DNA of 64,000 bases from Bradyrhizobium sp. CCBAU 53421 (GCF_015291625.1 NZ_CP030047.1:9046501-9110500); one strand, 5' to 3'. Shown: positions 8,107 to 17,062, counted from the stretch's first letter. Notes: generated by a model not told the origin, from the letters alone. Program-made: numbers and translations.

Positions 8107-9327
8107 TCAGCATTCCTTGGGATCGACGAGACCGGCGCTGCGTGCCACGATCTCATAGTTCCCGCCTTTGGCAACAGCGGTGTACATCTTCATCTTGCAG
8201 TGACGCTTGCCCGGAACCATCTCGGCGGGGCCGCCGGGCCCTTCGGCGATCTTGGCGTGGTCGAGCGCGGCCGCAACCGAGTCGCGGTCCACCTTGCCGG
8301 CTTCCTTGACCGCGGCTTCCCACAGCTTGAGGCCGCGATAGGTTCCGGTGGCTGCGCTGCCGGCCGCGAACAGGAAGTTGCCCGGGAAGTCCTTCTCATA
8401 GGCCGCCTGGATCTTGGCGTTGAACGGATCCTCCTTGGTCAGCACCTTGAAGTAATCGAGGCAGCTCGCCAGTCCCTCGATCTCGCTCGCCTGATTGATG
8501 TTGAGCGTGTTCTCGTCATAGTAGACGCAGGCGAGCCGCCCGCCGTTCTTGAGGAAGCCGGCTTCATAGAGCTGCTTGAAGAACGGGCCGACGCCCGGCG
8601 GGATCACGGTGTTGAAGACGACATCGACCTTGTTGGAGATGATGCGGTTGACGGTGGCCGAGAAGTCGACCTGGTCGAGCGGGTAGTACTCCTCGAACAC
8701 GACCTCGCCGCCGTTATCCTCGATCACCTTGCGGGCGTAGACGTTGAGCGTGTGCGGCCAGACATAGTTGGCGCTCGGCAGCGCGAACTTCTTGCCGCCG
8801 TTCTTGATCAGCCAGGGAATGAACTCGTCGCATTGCTGCGCCGGCGTCGGCCCGGTGCAGAACAGATAGGGCGTGCACTCCTTGCCTTCGTAGAGCTGCG
8901 GATAGATGTAGAGCGTCTTGCCGCGCGCCACGATCGGGTCCTTGATCGCGTTGCGCATCGACGAGGTGATGCCGCCCAGCACCATGTCGACCTTGTCGCG
9001 CTGGATCAGCTTGCGGACGTTGCCGACCGCGACCGATTCGTTCGAGGCGGTGTCCTCGATGTAGAGCTCGAGCGGCCGGCCGAGCAGGCCGCCGCCGGCG
9101 TTGATCTCCTTGATCACCATCTTGGCGACATTGGCGTCGGCATTGCCGGCATAGGCGATCGGGCCGGTCAGGTCGGTGGCGATGCCGACCTTGATCGGAC
9201 CCTCGGCGGCGTTGGCCCAATCGGGCCGCACTACCCAGCTTCCGACTCCGGTCGCGAGCGCGCCGGTCGCAAAGGCGAAATTGCTCATGAAGCGGCGGCG
9301 CGTGAGGTTCATGCGTTCAATCGACAT
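8107..9327 (-). CDS. Tat-exported amide/urea-type substrate-binding protein
   Basis: A 406-residue periplasmic binding protein of the Leu/Ile/Val (Peripla_BP_6) type. The N-terminus has a twin-arginine signal (LTRRRFMSNF, then a hydrophobic stretch and ANAAEG). The mature domain begins IKVGIATDLTGPIAYAG, with VDMVLGGITSSMRNAI and FNTVIPPGVGPFF further on. It would deliver substrate to the permeases encoded on both sides. Tat export suggests folding in the cytoplasm before translocation. It differs clearly from the two AmiC-like proteins upstream, which lack a signal. Confidence 0.87.
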   Translation of the reverse strand: MSIERMNLTRRRFMSNFAFATGALATGVGSWVVRPDWANAAEGPIKVGIATDLTGPIAYAGNADANVAKMVIKEINAGGGLLGRPLELYIEDTASNESVAVGNVRKLIQRDKVDMVLGGITSSMRNAIKDPIVARGKTLYIYPQLYEGKECTPYLFCTGPTPAQQCDEFIPWLIKNGGKKFALPSANYVWPHTLNVYARKVIEDNGGEVVFEEYYPLDQVDFSATVNRIISNKVDVVFNTVIPPGVGPFFKQLYEAGFLKNGGRLACVYYDENTLNINQASEIEGLASCLDYFKVLTKEDPFNAKIQAAYEKDFPGNFLFAAGSAATGTYRGLKLWEAAVKEAGKVDRDSVAAALDHAKIAEGPGGPAEMVPGKRHCKMKMYTAVAKGGNYEIVARSAGLVDPKEC

Positions 9328-9332
9328 GGTGA

Positions 9333-10190
9333 TTAGACCCCTTTCCCAGCAATGAGGCCTTGCGGCCGGAATTTGATGAAGGCGATGGCGAGCACGAAGA
9401 CGAGGACGTCGGCGACGACCGGAGACATCACCCATGGCAGCGCCGCGCTGAGCGTGCCGATCACGCCGGCGCCGGCGACCGGACCGATGAAGGAGCCGAC
9501 CCCTCCGACCATCACGGCGACGAAACCCTGGATCAGGAAGCGAATGCCAAGGTCGGCAAACAGACTGAACACCGGCACGATCAGCGCGCCGGCAAGCCCG
9601 GCGAGCGCCGCGCCGAACGCAAAGGTCGCGCCGTAGATCAGCGGCGTCGAGATGCCCGACGCGCGCGCCAGCGCCGGGTTCTCCAGCGTGGCGCGGACCC
9701 GAAGTCCGAAAGAGGTGCGCGCCAGCAGCAGATAGCAGCCGCCCATCACCAGCAGCGTGATCACGATGATGGTGAAGCGCCAGGCCGAGATGTGGACGGA
9801 GCCGAGGTCGATCGAACCGCCGATCGGCTCCGGCACCGTGAGATAGAAGCCGCCGATCAGCCCGCGCACGCTTTCGCGGATGATCAGCCCGAGCGCATAG
9901 GTGCCGAGCATCGCGACGATCGGCGCTGCATAGAAGCGCCGGATGATCAGCGCCTCCAGCACGAAGCCGATCGCGCCGACCACGAAGGGTGCGGCGACCA
10001 TGCCGGCCCAGACCGGCGCGCCGTGAGCGTAGGCCAGATAGGTCACATAGGCCCCGAGCAGGACGAATTCGCCCTGCGCGAAGTTGAAGATGCCCATCAT
10101 GCTGGCGATGATGCCGAGCCCGAGCACGACCAGCACGATGATCGCGCCGAAGCTCACGATTTCGAACACCGCGGCAAAGGTGCTAGCCAT
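9333..10190 (-). CDS. Branched-chain/amide-type ABC permease (LivH/UrtB-like)
   Basis: A 285-residue permease with eight or so helices and LivH hallmarks: GIFNFAQGEFVLLGAY near the N-terminus, GLRVRATLENPALARASGI as the coupling loop, and VAVMVGGVGSFIGPVAGA. It partners LivM. It begins 42 bases after the amidase stop and ends five bases before the binding-protein start, so it belongs to the amidase operon. Confidence 0.88.
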   Translation of the reverse strand: MASTFAAVFEIVSFGAIIVLVVLGLGIIASMMGIFNFAQGEFVLLGAYVTYLAYAHGAPVWAGMVAAPFVVGAIGFVLEALIIRRFYAAPIVAMLGTYALGLIIRESVRGLIGGFYLTVPEPIGGSIDLGSVHISAWRFTIIVITLLVMGGCYLLLARTSFGLRVRATLENPALARASGISTPLIYGATFAFGAALAGLAGALIVPVFSLFADLGIRFLIQGFVAVMVGGVGSFIGPVAGAGVIGTLSAALPWVMSPVVADVLVFVLAIAFIKFRPQGLIAGKGV

Positions 10191-10232
10191 GGCGTTCGAT
10201 CCATCGACCTTGCGTCTGCGACAAGCGGCGCC

Positions 10233-11747
10233 TCACATCTTCTTCCAGTCGCCGGCCTGCTCGAAGGCGTGCGCGGCGCGGTAGATGGTGGATTCCTCGA
10301 ACATCCGGCCGACCAGCATCAACCCGACCGGCAGGCCGTCGACCATACCGCAGGGCAGCGACATCGCCGGGTGATGGGTGATGTCGAACGGCGCGGTGTT
10401 GGAGATCATCTCGAGTGCACGGGCAACGTATTCCTCGCGGCTGGCATTGGCCTCGGGCAATTTCGTCGCCTTCATCGGCGTCGTCGGCATCAGCAGCAGG
10501 TCGTAGTCCTTGAACGCCTTGTCGTAGGCTGCGGCGAGCCGCCGCGAGATGTTGAGCGCCTTGCCGTAGAAGCGCGGACCGAAATTGTTGTTGATGTAGG
10601 TGCCGAGCATCATGAACAGCTTGGTGGTCTCGGACAGCGAATCCGCCTGGCGGCGCCAGCCGCGATGGAAATCCATCAGCGAGGTCGAATAGAGGTCGCC
10701 GCGGCTGAGGCCGTAGCCATCGCCGAACATCATTGTCTGGGTCAGGCCCTCGGTGCCGATCGGCGTCCAGATCGCGCCGCCGAGCATGTGCATCGGGATC
10801 GACACCGTTTCGATGCTGGCGCCGAGATCCTTGAAGCGCTTGGTCGCCTCGCGCACGCTCTCGTTCACCGCGGCCTCCGCGGTCGGCTGCTCAAAACCTT
10901 CCTTGACGATGCCGATCTTCATGCCCTTGACGCCCTTGCCCAGCGCCTTGGTGTAATCCTCGACCTTCGGCGCCTTGATGCGGGGATCGTAGCCGTCGTC
11001 GCCGGCCAGCACTTCCAGCAGCAGTGCGTTGTCTTCCACGGTCGCGGTCATCGGGCCGGTGTGATCGACGTAGATCTCGATCGGCATGATGCCGGTGTAG
11101 GGCACGAGGCCCCAGGTCGGCTTCATGCCGTAGGTGCCGCAGAACGAGGACGGCATGCGGATCGAGCCGCCCTGGTCGCCGCCGATCGCCATGTCGACCT
11201 CGCCGAGCGCGACCACGACGCCTGAACCCGACGACGAGCCGCCGGCCGAGTAGCCCATCTTGTGCGGATTGTGCACCGGCCCGTAGGAGCCGGTGTGGCT
11301 GCCGCCGGACAGGCAGAAGTGCTCGCAATGGGTCTTGCCGGCGATCTCGGCACCGGCGTCGAGCATGCGGGTGACGATGGTGGCGTCGAAATCGGGGATA
11401 TAGCCTTCCAGCGTCGACGAGCCGTTGGTCATCGGCACGCCGGCCAGCATGATGTTGTCCTTCAGCGCCACCGTCTTGCCCTTGAGCTTGCCGGAGGCCG
11501 CGCCCTTCACCGTCGATTTGCGGTACCAGGCGTTGTGCTTGTTGTCTTCCGGCGCCGGGCGAGAGCCGGGCGTGCGCGGATATTTCACTTCGGGCAGTTC
11601 GTCCGGCATCTGGGCGACGAGGTTATAGGCCTCGATCGAGCCCTGCATCAGGCCGCGGAACGAGGCCACGTCCTCATCGGTCAGGGACAGGCCGCACTGT
11701 TCGGCGACGGCACGAAGTTGCGTTGGCGTGGGAAGGACGACGGTCAC
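10233..11747 (-). CDS. Amidase-signature family amidase
   Basis: A 504-residue cytoplasmic amidase. The Ser-cisSer-Lys triad can be placed exactly: Lys96 (VALKDN), Ser171 (SAGGSSSGSG) and Ser195 (DQGGSIRMPS). This is the same numbering as the enantioselective amidases of Rhodococcus. They hydrolyse aliphatic and aryl amides to acid and ammonia. The start is a GTG with AGGAG six bases upstream. It is the first gene of the six-gene operon, so imported amide is probably hydrolysed here for nitrogen. No nitrile hydratase genes are next to it, unlike in many Rhodococcus clusters. Confidence 0.9.
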   Translation of the reverse strand: MTVVLPTPTQLRAVAEQCGLSLTDEDVASFRGLMQGSIEAYNLVAQMPDELPEVKYPRTPGSRPAPEDNKHNAWYRKSTVKGAASGKLKGKTVALKDNIMLAGVPMTNGSSTLEGYIPDFDATIVTRMLDAGAEIAGKTHCEHFCLSGGSHTGSYGPVHNPHKMGYSAGGSSSGSGVVVALGEVDMAIGGDQGGSIRMPSSFCGTYGMKPTWGLVPYTGIMPIEIYVDHTGPMTATVEDNALLLEVLAGDDGYDPRIKAPKVEDYTKALGKGVKGMKIGIVKEGFEQPTAEAAVNESVREATKRFKDLGASIETVSIPMHMLGGAIWTPIGTEGLTQTMMFGDGYGLSRGDLYSTSLMDFHRGWRRQADSLSETTKLFMMLGTYINNNFGPRFYGKALNISRRLAAAYDKAFKDYDLLLMPTTPMKATKLPEANASREEYVARALEMISNTAPFDITHHPAMSLPCGMVDGLPVGLMLVGRMFEESTIYRAAHAFEQAGDWKKM

Positions 11748-11888
11748 GGCGCTCTCCTGAAGCTTTTGATCCTTGGATTGATCCCTCGACGCAGGTCAGC
11801 GAGCTGCGCGTTGACCCGCGCGAACCGCTCACCCCGTTGTTGTATTCAAAACGGAAATATTTTCCTTTTCAAGCATTATTTCGTAGAG

Positions 11889-12037
11889 CCCCCTCTCCCG
11901 CTTGCGGGGGAGGGATTGGGGTGGGGTGCTACCGCGAGTCGTATCGTGGAGAGAACCCCCACCCGCATTGCATCTTCGATGCAATGCGACCTAAGAGCCA
12001 GCTCCGCTGGTCTCGACCCCGCAAGCGGAGGAGGTGA
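11889..12037. repeat. Dispersed hairpin repeat, family C copy 1
   Basis: Lies in the 298-bp gap between the AmiC-like gene at 12046 and the amidase. It holds CCCTCTCCCGCTTGCGGGG (11891 on), an inner hairpin GCATTGCATC/GATGCAATGC at 11965-11987 and a closing arm CCCCGCAAGCGG near 12018. The same architecture recurs at 25284, 31376, 34234 and 40946. Confidence 0.75.
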
Positions 12038-12045
12038 AGAAAGAC

Positions 12046-13230
12046 TCAGATCGGCTTGATCACCCTGAAGTCGAGGCCGTCGGCTTCGGCAAGATACATC
12101 GGCATCCTGGCGTGGCCGCTGCGCACCGTGACCGGACCGCGCGGGCCGCGATAGACGAGGTTGTCGGCTGCCGCGAGCAGCGGCCGCAGGTCGAGCGAGC
12201 CGGCGCAGTTGGCGGCAGCCTCCAGCAGGCAGAAGCCTTCATAGGCGGACTCGCCGCACGATCCGACCGGCGGCGCAAAGGCCCCGAACATCGCGCGATA
12301 GCGGTCCCTGAATTCGTCGCCGGCCTGCGAGCCGACCGAGGGGAAATAGCCGGAGGCGCAGAACAGGTTCTCGGTCTTGTCGGCGCCGATGCCGAGCAGC
12401 GCGGTTTCGTCGAAACAGCCGGCAAGGCGCAGCGTGGTGGCGGCGAGCCCGGCGTCGGCAAAGGCGCGGTTGAAGGTCACGCTGTCGGTGCCGATCAGCG
12501 AGATCAGCACGACATCGGGCTTCGCCGCGCGGATCCGTTCCAGATGCGCCTCGTGATCGTCCTCGCCGACCGGCACGAACTCCTCGCCGACCACAAGGCC
12601 GCCGGTTTCCTTGATGTAGCGCTTCACCGCGCGGTGCGACTGCCAGGGCCAGACATAGTCGCTGCCGATCAGGTACCAGCGCCTGGCGCGCTTCGCCTCG
12701 GCCAGCCAGTGGATCGATGGCCGGTTCTGCCAGCGCGGCGTCTCGCCGATCGCGATCACGCCCGGCGTCCGCTCGCCGCCCTCATAGACCGGCGTGTAGA
12801 TGTAGGGGATCTTGCTGCGGGTGATGAGGCCACGCAGCGCGACACGCACCCTGCTGGTGTGCATGCCCATGATGAGATCGACCTCGTCGGACGCGATCGC
12901 CTGCTCGGCGCGGTCGATCACGTCCTCGATCGGTCCGCCGGCGTCATAGACCTGGAACTCGATCTCGCGGCCGAGGATGCCACCGCGCCGGTTGATGTCC
13001 GCAACGGCAAGCTGCGCGGTCGAGGTCGCGGCGGGGCCCCACATCCCGGGCGAACCGGAGCAACAGACGAAGCCTGCGATCCGCAGCCGGTTGCGCGCGC
13101 CGCGCGGACCGAACCCGCCCCGATCCATCGGCGCGAGCATGCGATCCGACGCCGCGGACGCCAGGTTCCTGAACAGCAGGGACGGCGGGAACGGGAGGTT
13201 TCTTGCCGTGACGTTGGGCGTCGAATGCAC
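12046..13230 (-). CDS. AmiC-like amide-binding protein, copy 1
   Basis: A 394-residue type-1 periplasmic-binding fold protein (Peripla_BP_5/AmiC branch): RIAGFVCCSGSPGMWGPA starts the domain, then INRRGGILGREIEFQVYDAGG and YTPVYEGGERTPGV. The first about 45 residues are polar and Arg-rich and do not form a signal peptide, so it is probably cytoplasmic, as is Pseudomonas AmiC, the amide sensor of the amidase operon. The start is a GTG at 13230 with AGGAG upstream. It lies just before the amidase operon on the same strand. No AmiR antiterminator is visible, so how it would signal is unknown. It is a close paralogue of the next gene. Confidence 0.75.
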   Translation of the reverse strand: MHSTPNVTARNLPFPPSLLFRNLASAASDRMLAPMDRGGFGPRGARNRLRIAGFVCCSGSPGMWGPAATSTAQLAVADINRRGGILGREIEFQVYDAGGPIEDVIDRAEQAIASDEVDLIMGMHTSRVRVALRGLITRSKIPYIYTPVYEGGERTPGVIAIGETPRWQNRPSIHWLAEAKRARRWYLIGSDYVWPWQSHRAVKRYIKETGGLVVGEEFVPVGEDDHEAHLERIRAAKPDVVLISLIGTDSVTFNRAFADAGLAATTLRLAGCFDETALLGIGADKTENLFCASGYFPSVGSQAGDEFRDRYRAMFGAFAPPVGSCGESAYEGFCLLEAAANCAGSLDLRPLLAAADNLVYRGPRGPVTVRSGHARMPMYLAEADGLDFRVIKPI

Positions 13231-13356
13231 ACCTGCTCCTGTCTGGCACCGGCACGCCGCCTCACGGCATCGCCCTGATGGGCGACGGTGCCACTAGCTC
13301 CTGCCTTGGCGCGTTCTCTTCACGCGAACCGGTACCCACTTCGCTCGAGAACGCTT

Positions 13357-14538
13357 CTAGATCGTCTTGATCACATTGAAGTCGAGACCGTCGGCCTCGG
13401 CAAGATAGATCGGCATTTCGGCGCGGCCGTCGCGAATGGTGACGGCGCCGCGCGCGCCGCTGTAGACGAGGTTGCGCGCCGCAGCAGACAAGGGCCCTGT
13501 CGACAGCGAGCGGGCCCGGTTGGCCGCCGCTTCGAGGAAGCGCATCCCCTCGTAATTGGACTGCCCGACCGAGCCGATCGGCGGCGCGTGCGCCCCGAAC
13601 ATCGCACGGTAGCTGGTCCGGAACTCGTCATTGGCGCGCGAATCGACGCAGCCGAAATAGCCGGAGGCGCAGAACAGGTTCTCGGTCGCATCAGGCCCGA
13701 TGCCGAGCAGCACGGTCTCGTCCATTGCCCCCGCATAGCGCAGCGTGGTGGCGGCGAGCCCTGCGTCGGCGAAGGCCCGGTTGAAGGTGATGCTGTCGGT
13801 GCCGATCAGGGTGATCAGCACGACGTCGGGCTTGGCGGCGCGGATCCGCGCCAGATGCGGCTCGTGATCGTCCTCGCCGAGCGGGACGAACTCCTCACCG
13901 ACCACCTGGCCGCCGGCCTCCTTGATGTAGCGCTTCACCGCGCGATGCGATTGCCAGGGCCAGACATAATCGCTGCCGATCAGATACCAGCGCCGCGCCT
14001 TCTTGACCTCGGTGAGCCAGTGGATCGCGGGCCGGCTTTCGGCGCGCGGCGTCTCGCCGATCGCCATCACCCCTGGCGTCCGCTCGCCGCCCTCATAGAC
14101 CGGCGTGTAGACATAGGGGATGCGGCCGGCCGTGACCTTGCGCAGCGCGAGGCGCACCGCACTGATATGCGAGCCCATGATGACGTCGATCTCGTCGAAC
14201 GCGATCGCCCGCTCGGCGCGGCGCACCACCTCCTCGATCGGCCCGCCGGCGTCGTACATCGACAATTCGACCTCGCGGCCGCGGATGCCGCCGCGCCGGT
14301 TGATCTCGTCGACCGCCAGCATGACGCTGTTGGCCGAGATCGGCCCCCAGATTCCGGGCGCGCCGGAGAAAGTGATGAAATTGCCGATCCTGAGCTTGCT
14401 GTCGGTGCCGCCACGGCGCGAGGAGCCCGGCTTGACGGTCAAAGCGAGATCGGCCGCACAGGACGACGGGCTTCGAAACAGGTGCGGCGGCGCGACGGGC
14501 AAGCCGCCATGCGCCTGGAAAGAGACCGTCGAGAGCAC
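13357..14538 (-). CDS. AmiC-like amide-binding protein, copy 2
   Basis: A 393-residue paralogue of the protein at 12046, matching it along its whole length, including IPYVYTPVYEGGERTPGV, RRWYLIGSDYVWPWQSHRAV and NLFCASGYF. The start is set at GTG 14538 because both copies share an AGACAGGAG ribosome site and a GTG-C-n-n-TCGAC start context; an upstream in-frame ATG at 14691 would run over the palindrome at 14631. Like copy 1 it lacks a signal peptide. A recent tandem duplication with divergence is likely, giving two sensors or two ligand specificities. Confidence 0.75.
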   Translation of the reverse strand: MLSTVSFQAHGGLPVAPPHLFRSPSSCAADLALTVKPGSSRRGGTDSKLRIGNFITFSGAPGIWGPISANSVMLAVDEINRRGGIRGREVELSMYDAGGPIEEVVRRAERAIAFDEIDVIMGSHISAVRLALRKVTAGRIPYVYTPVYEGGERTPGVMAIGETPRAESRPAIHWLTEVKKARRWYLIGSDYVWPWQSHRAVKRYIKEAGGQVVGEEFVPLGEDDHEPHLARIRAAKPDVVLITLIGTDSITFNRAFADAGLAATTLRYAGAMDETVLLGIGPDATENLFCASGYFGCVDSRANDEFRTSYRAMFGAHAPPIGSVGQSNYEGMRFLEAAANRARSLSTGPLSAAARNLVYSGARGAVTIRDGRAEMPIYLAEADGLDFNVIKTI

Positions 14539-14630
14539 GCCAACTCCTGTCTGGGAAGCAATACGCAACGCAGCCAGCGGGCGGTTGCGGCATCCGCCCT
14601 TTGGTTGGGGGAATATCCTAGGGGAAAATA

Positions 14631-14642
14631 TTGAATATTCAA
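14631..14642. promoter_or_regulatory. Perfect palindrome, candidate MarR operator
   Basis: TTGAATATTCAA, a perfect 12-bp palindrome followed three bases later by a second TTGAA half-site. It lies 92 bases before the AmiC-like copy 2 start and 75 bases before the divergent MarR gene. This AT-rich block in a GC-rich genome is the natural operator and promoter region for both. Confidence 0.6.
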
Positions 14643-14716
14643 CAATTGAAGTGCATATAGAAACGGCATGCGTTGCCGGACATTCATTCACCGGGTCAGG
14701 AACCAGGTCTCACGCC

Positions 14717-15160
14717 GTGGCTAAACCGCCGAAAGAAAATTCCCCGATCACCGAACACCTCACCTACCTGCTCGCGCAAGCCAACCGGGAGATCAACCGG
14801 CAGTTGGAGACGCGGCTGGCCAAGGAAGGCGTGCCGGTCGAGCAGTGGCGCATCCTCAAGGTGCTGTCCGACGGCAACGGCCACTCGATGGGCGAGCTTG
14901 CGGATGCGGTGCTGCTCAACCATCCGACGCTGACCAAGATGATCGACCGCATGGTGTCGGATGCGCTGGTCTATCGCGTGCAGGATCCCAAGGATCGCCG
15001 CAAGGTGCTGATGTTCGTCTCCGACCGCGGCAAGGCGCTGTGCCGGCGGCTGAACTCGCTGGCGGTGAGCCAGGAGGAGCACATCGTCGAGAGCTATGGC
15101 GACAAGTCGACCACCGAGCTCAAGCGCCTGCTGGAAAGCCTGATCGGCAGCGCCAACTAG
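14717..15160 (+). CDS. MarR-family transcriptional regulator
   Basis: A 147-residue winged-helix protein: dimer helices at both ends, recognition region MGELADAVLLNHPTLTKMID and wing VYRVQDPKDRRKVLMFVS. MarR proteins are dimeric repressors released by small ligands. The start is a GTG at 14717; no in-frame ATG is near. It is divergent from the AmiC-like genes across the palindrome at 14631-14642, so it probably represses itself and the amide locus, with an amide or its acid product as a likely but unproved ligand. Confidence 0.85.
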   Translation: MAKPPKENSPITEHLTYLLAQANREINRQLETRLAKEGVPVEQWRILKVLSDGNGHSMGELADAVLLNHPTLTKMIDRMVSDALVYRVQDPKDRRKVLMFVSDRGKALCRRLNSLAVSQEEHIVESYGDKSTTELKRLLESLIGSAN

Positions 15161-15328
15161 GGCCGCGCCGGCCGGGCGACGCCGCTATCGAAATCATCGA
15201 AAAAAGAGCCGGCAGGGAATGTCGGGAGGCGACGATCCGGAGCGTCCTTTGGGCGCGCCTGCGGCGCAGCCTTCGCGTGTCGTCGCGCAGGTTCCCCCGA
15301 TCCGACAACTAGCGAGGACACCCCTGTC

Positions 15329-15763
15329 ATGACTTCGATCACGCCGTTCCTCTGGCTCGACAACAACGTCCGCGATGCCGTTGCCTTCTACAAATCGGTG
15401 TTCCCGAACGCCGAGATCGAGACCGTCAGCGACTTCATGGCGAGTTTCGAACTCGAGGGGCAGCGGTTCTATGCGCTCAATGGCGGACCGCAGCACAAGT
15501 TCAACGAAGCGGTATCGTTCTTCCTCAGCGTCGAGACCCAGGAACAGGTGGATTACTTCTGGGAGAAGCTCACCGACGGCGGCCAGGAATCGCGCTGCGG
15601 CTGGCTCAAGGACCGCTTCGGCCTGTCCTGGCAGGTGATCCCGACGGCGCTGAGCCGCTACTTGAGCGACCCCGATCGCACAAAAGCCGACCGCGTCATG
15701 CAGGCGATGTTGAAGATGCAGAAGATCGTGATCGCCGATCTCGATCGTGCCTACGCCGGCTGA
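15329..15763 (+). CDS. VOC-superfamily (PhnB-like) protein
   Basis: A 144-residue protein opening ITPFLWLDNNVRDAVAFYKS, the signature of the PhnB / 3-demethylubiquinone-methyltransferase-like branch of the vicinal-oxygen-chelate fold, with GWLKDRFGLSWQVIP near the end. Members are often metal-binding dimers of unknown substrate. An AGGACACCCC stretch precedes the ATG. It is a single gene with no clear partner. Confidence 0.85.
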   Translation: MTSITPFLWLDNNVRDAVAFYKSVFPNAEIETVSDFMASFELEGQRFYALNGGPQHKFNEAVSFFLSVETQEQVDYFWEKLTDGGQESRCGWLKDRFGLSWQVIPTALSRYLSDPDRTKADRVMQAMLKMQKIVIADLDRAYAG

Positions 15764-15897
15764 CGGCATGCGCCTGCGACGGGCGGGCCGATTTGCGGTG
15801 CGGAACGTGCCTCGCCAGGCACCCTTGCCGGCTTCCGAAATTTTCAGGAAGCTGGGTGGCGATACTTGGCGCCCTTCTTAAGGGAGGCGCGATTTCC

Positions 15898-16279
15898 GTG
15901 AAGGTGACAATCGGAATTGCTTTGGCTGCGATGCCGGTCACGTCGGCGGGTGCGCAGGACTCGCCGTTTCGAAAGGAACTGAAGCGCAGCGACCTCACCG
16001 GGATGAACATGGAGGTCATCACCAGCATCAGCGAGTTAAAGCCCGGGGACACTTCAACGCTTCACATCCATCCCGGCGATGAGTCGTACTACTTCCTCGA
16101 AGGCGGCACCATCGAACTACCTGACGGAAAGCAGGTACCCGTTCGGACCGGCGCCGTTGGCCTGAATGCACGGGATACACCGCATGGCGCCTACTAAAGT
16201 CGTCGGCGGCAAGGCGATCAAGCTGTTGACCATCCATATCGTCGACAAGGGTAGGCCGCTCTACGACAAGCCGAAATAG
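15898..16279 (+). pseudogene. Exported cupin-domain protein, frameshifted near its 3' end
   Basis: The GTG at 15898 (AGGGAGG ten bases upstream) opens a signal peptide (IGIALAAMPVTSAGA) and a single cupin barrel: HIHPGDESYYFLEGG supplies metal ligands and NARDTPHGAY the second motif. The frame then stops at TAA 16195-16197. The next frame continues at once with KVVGGKAIKLLTIHIVDKG and stops at 16277-16279, exactly the C-terminal strand expected for the family. One extra base near 16195 explains it. It could be a real disabling mutation or a sequencing or assembly error; the truncated protein keeps most of the cupin core. Confidence 0.75.
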
Positions 16280-16539
16280 CAAGCGGCGATCGTCCAACAC
16301 GGCCGCCGTGATCGGGGCACGATAGACCGTCAAGGGCGATCGCGGCAGCGACGCCGCTTGAAATGCCTCGATCAGAAGAGGCATCCACCCGTTGGATGTT
16401 CACGACCGCTTCGGTTTTGACGCCGATGGCGCATCGCAACAATCGACATCCCTCATCGAGCACTGGTTGTTGTGCTACGCTTCGATGTCCCGCCTTCACG
16501 GGGACATTTATTTTCAATTGTTTTTTGGAGGGGAATGCC

Positions 16540-17022
16540 ATGCGAAGGTACATATTGGCCGTATCGATTATCGCCTCTGCCCCGTCCGTGTTTGCAGCCG
16601 AGCTGCCAAAGGAGGGCACCTACGACTACACCGCGTGCTGGTCCGGCGCCAACAACGTGATCGCCTTCTCAAAGACGCACACGGCTGCGAGTTACGAAAT
16701 GACGGGGGCTATCCGAAGCACGACACCGGGCGGAATGTTTGACAAGCACACCTTCCGCTGCGTGGGAATGAACGCCTCGCTCGACGGCAAGAACACCGGG
16801 TCGACGGTGTGCGAGGCCATCGATGCAGACGGCGACAAACGCCTGTCGTATTTTTCTGTCGGGAGCGACGGCAAGGTCACCCGCGAGAATATCGTGGGCA
16901 CTGGAAAATACGAAGGTATGGTTGCAAGCGGAACTGTCCAGCCACTAGGTCCCTTTCCGGTCATCAAACCGGGAACGTTCCAGGACTGCAATCACCAGAC
17001 CGGCACCTACAAGCTGAAGTAG
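16540..17022 (+). CDS. Small exported protein of unknown function
   Basis: A 160-residue protein with a Sec signal peptide (residues 4-18, cleavage FAA-E) and five cysteines after it. The mature domain has repeated short strands (TYDYTACWSG, HTFRCVGMNAS, TGKYEGMVASG, FQDCNHQTGTYKLK), suggesting a small beta-sandwich in the periplasm. I do not recognise it. GGAGGGGAATGCC before the ATG at 16540 is a strong ribosome site, so upstream in-frame starts were rejected. The surrounding 15.8-17.1 kb looks less GC-biased than its neighbours. Confidence 0.65.
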   Translation: MRRYILAVSIIASAPSVFAAELPKEGTYDYTACWSGANNVIAFSKTHTAASYEMTGAIRSTTPGGMFDKHTFRCVGMNASLDGKNTGSTVCEAIDADGDKRLSYFSVGSDGKVTRENIVGTGKYEGMVASGTVQPLGPFPVIKPGTFQDCNHQTGTYKLK

Positions 17023-17034
17023 GGCATCAGGCCG

Positions 17035-17062
17035 GAATGCCGCCGTTCGAGCGGCGGCATTC
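17035..17062. terminator. Hairpin between convergent genes
   Basis: GAATGCCGCCG (17035-17045) and CGGCGGCATTC (17052-17062) form a perfect 11-bp stem with a six-base loop, 13 bases after the exported-protein stop and before the secA end. There is no strong U-run, so it may act as a bidirectional stabilising hairpin rather than a classic terminator. Confidence 0.55.

Noticed and set aside
9360..11225. Long plus-strand open frame spanning the permease and amidase genes
   Set aside because: It crosses two well-supported minus-strand genes and is His/Arg/Asp-rich without any fold.
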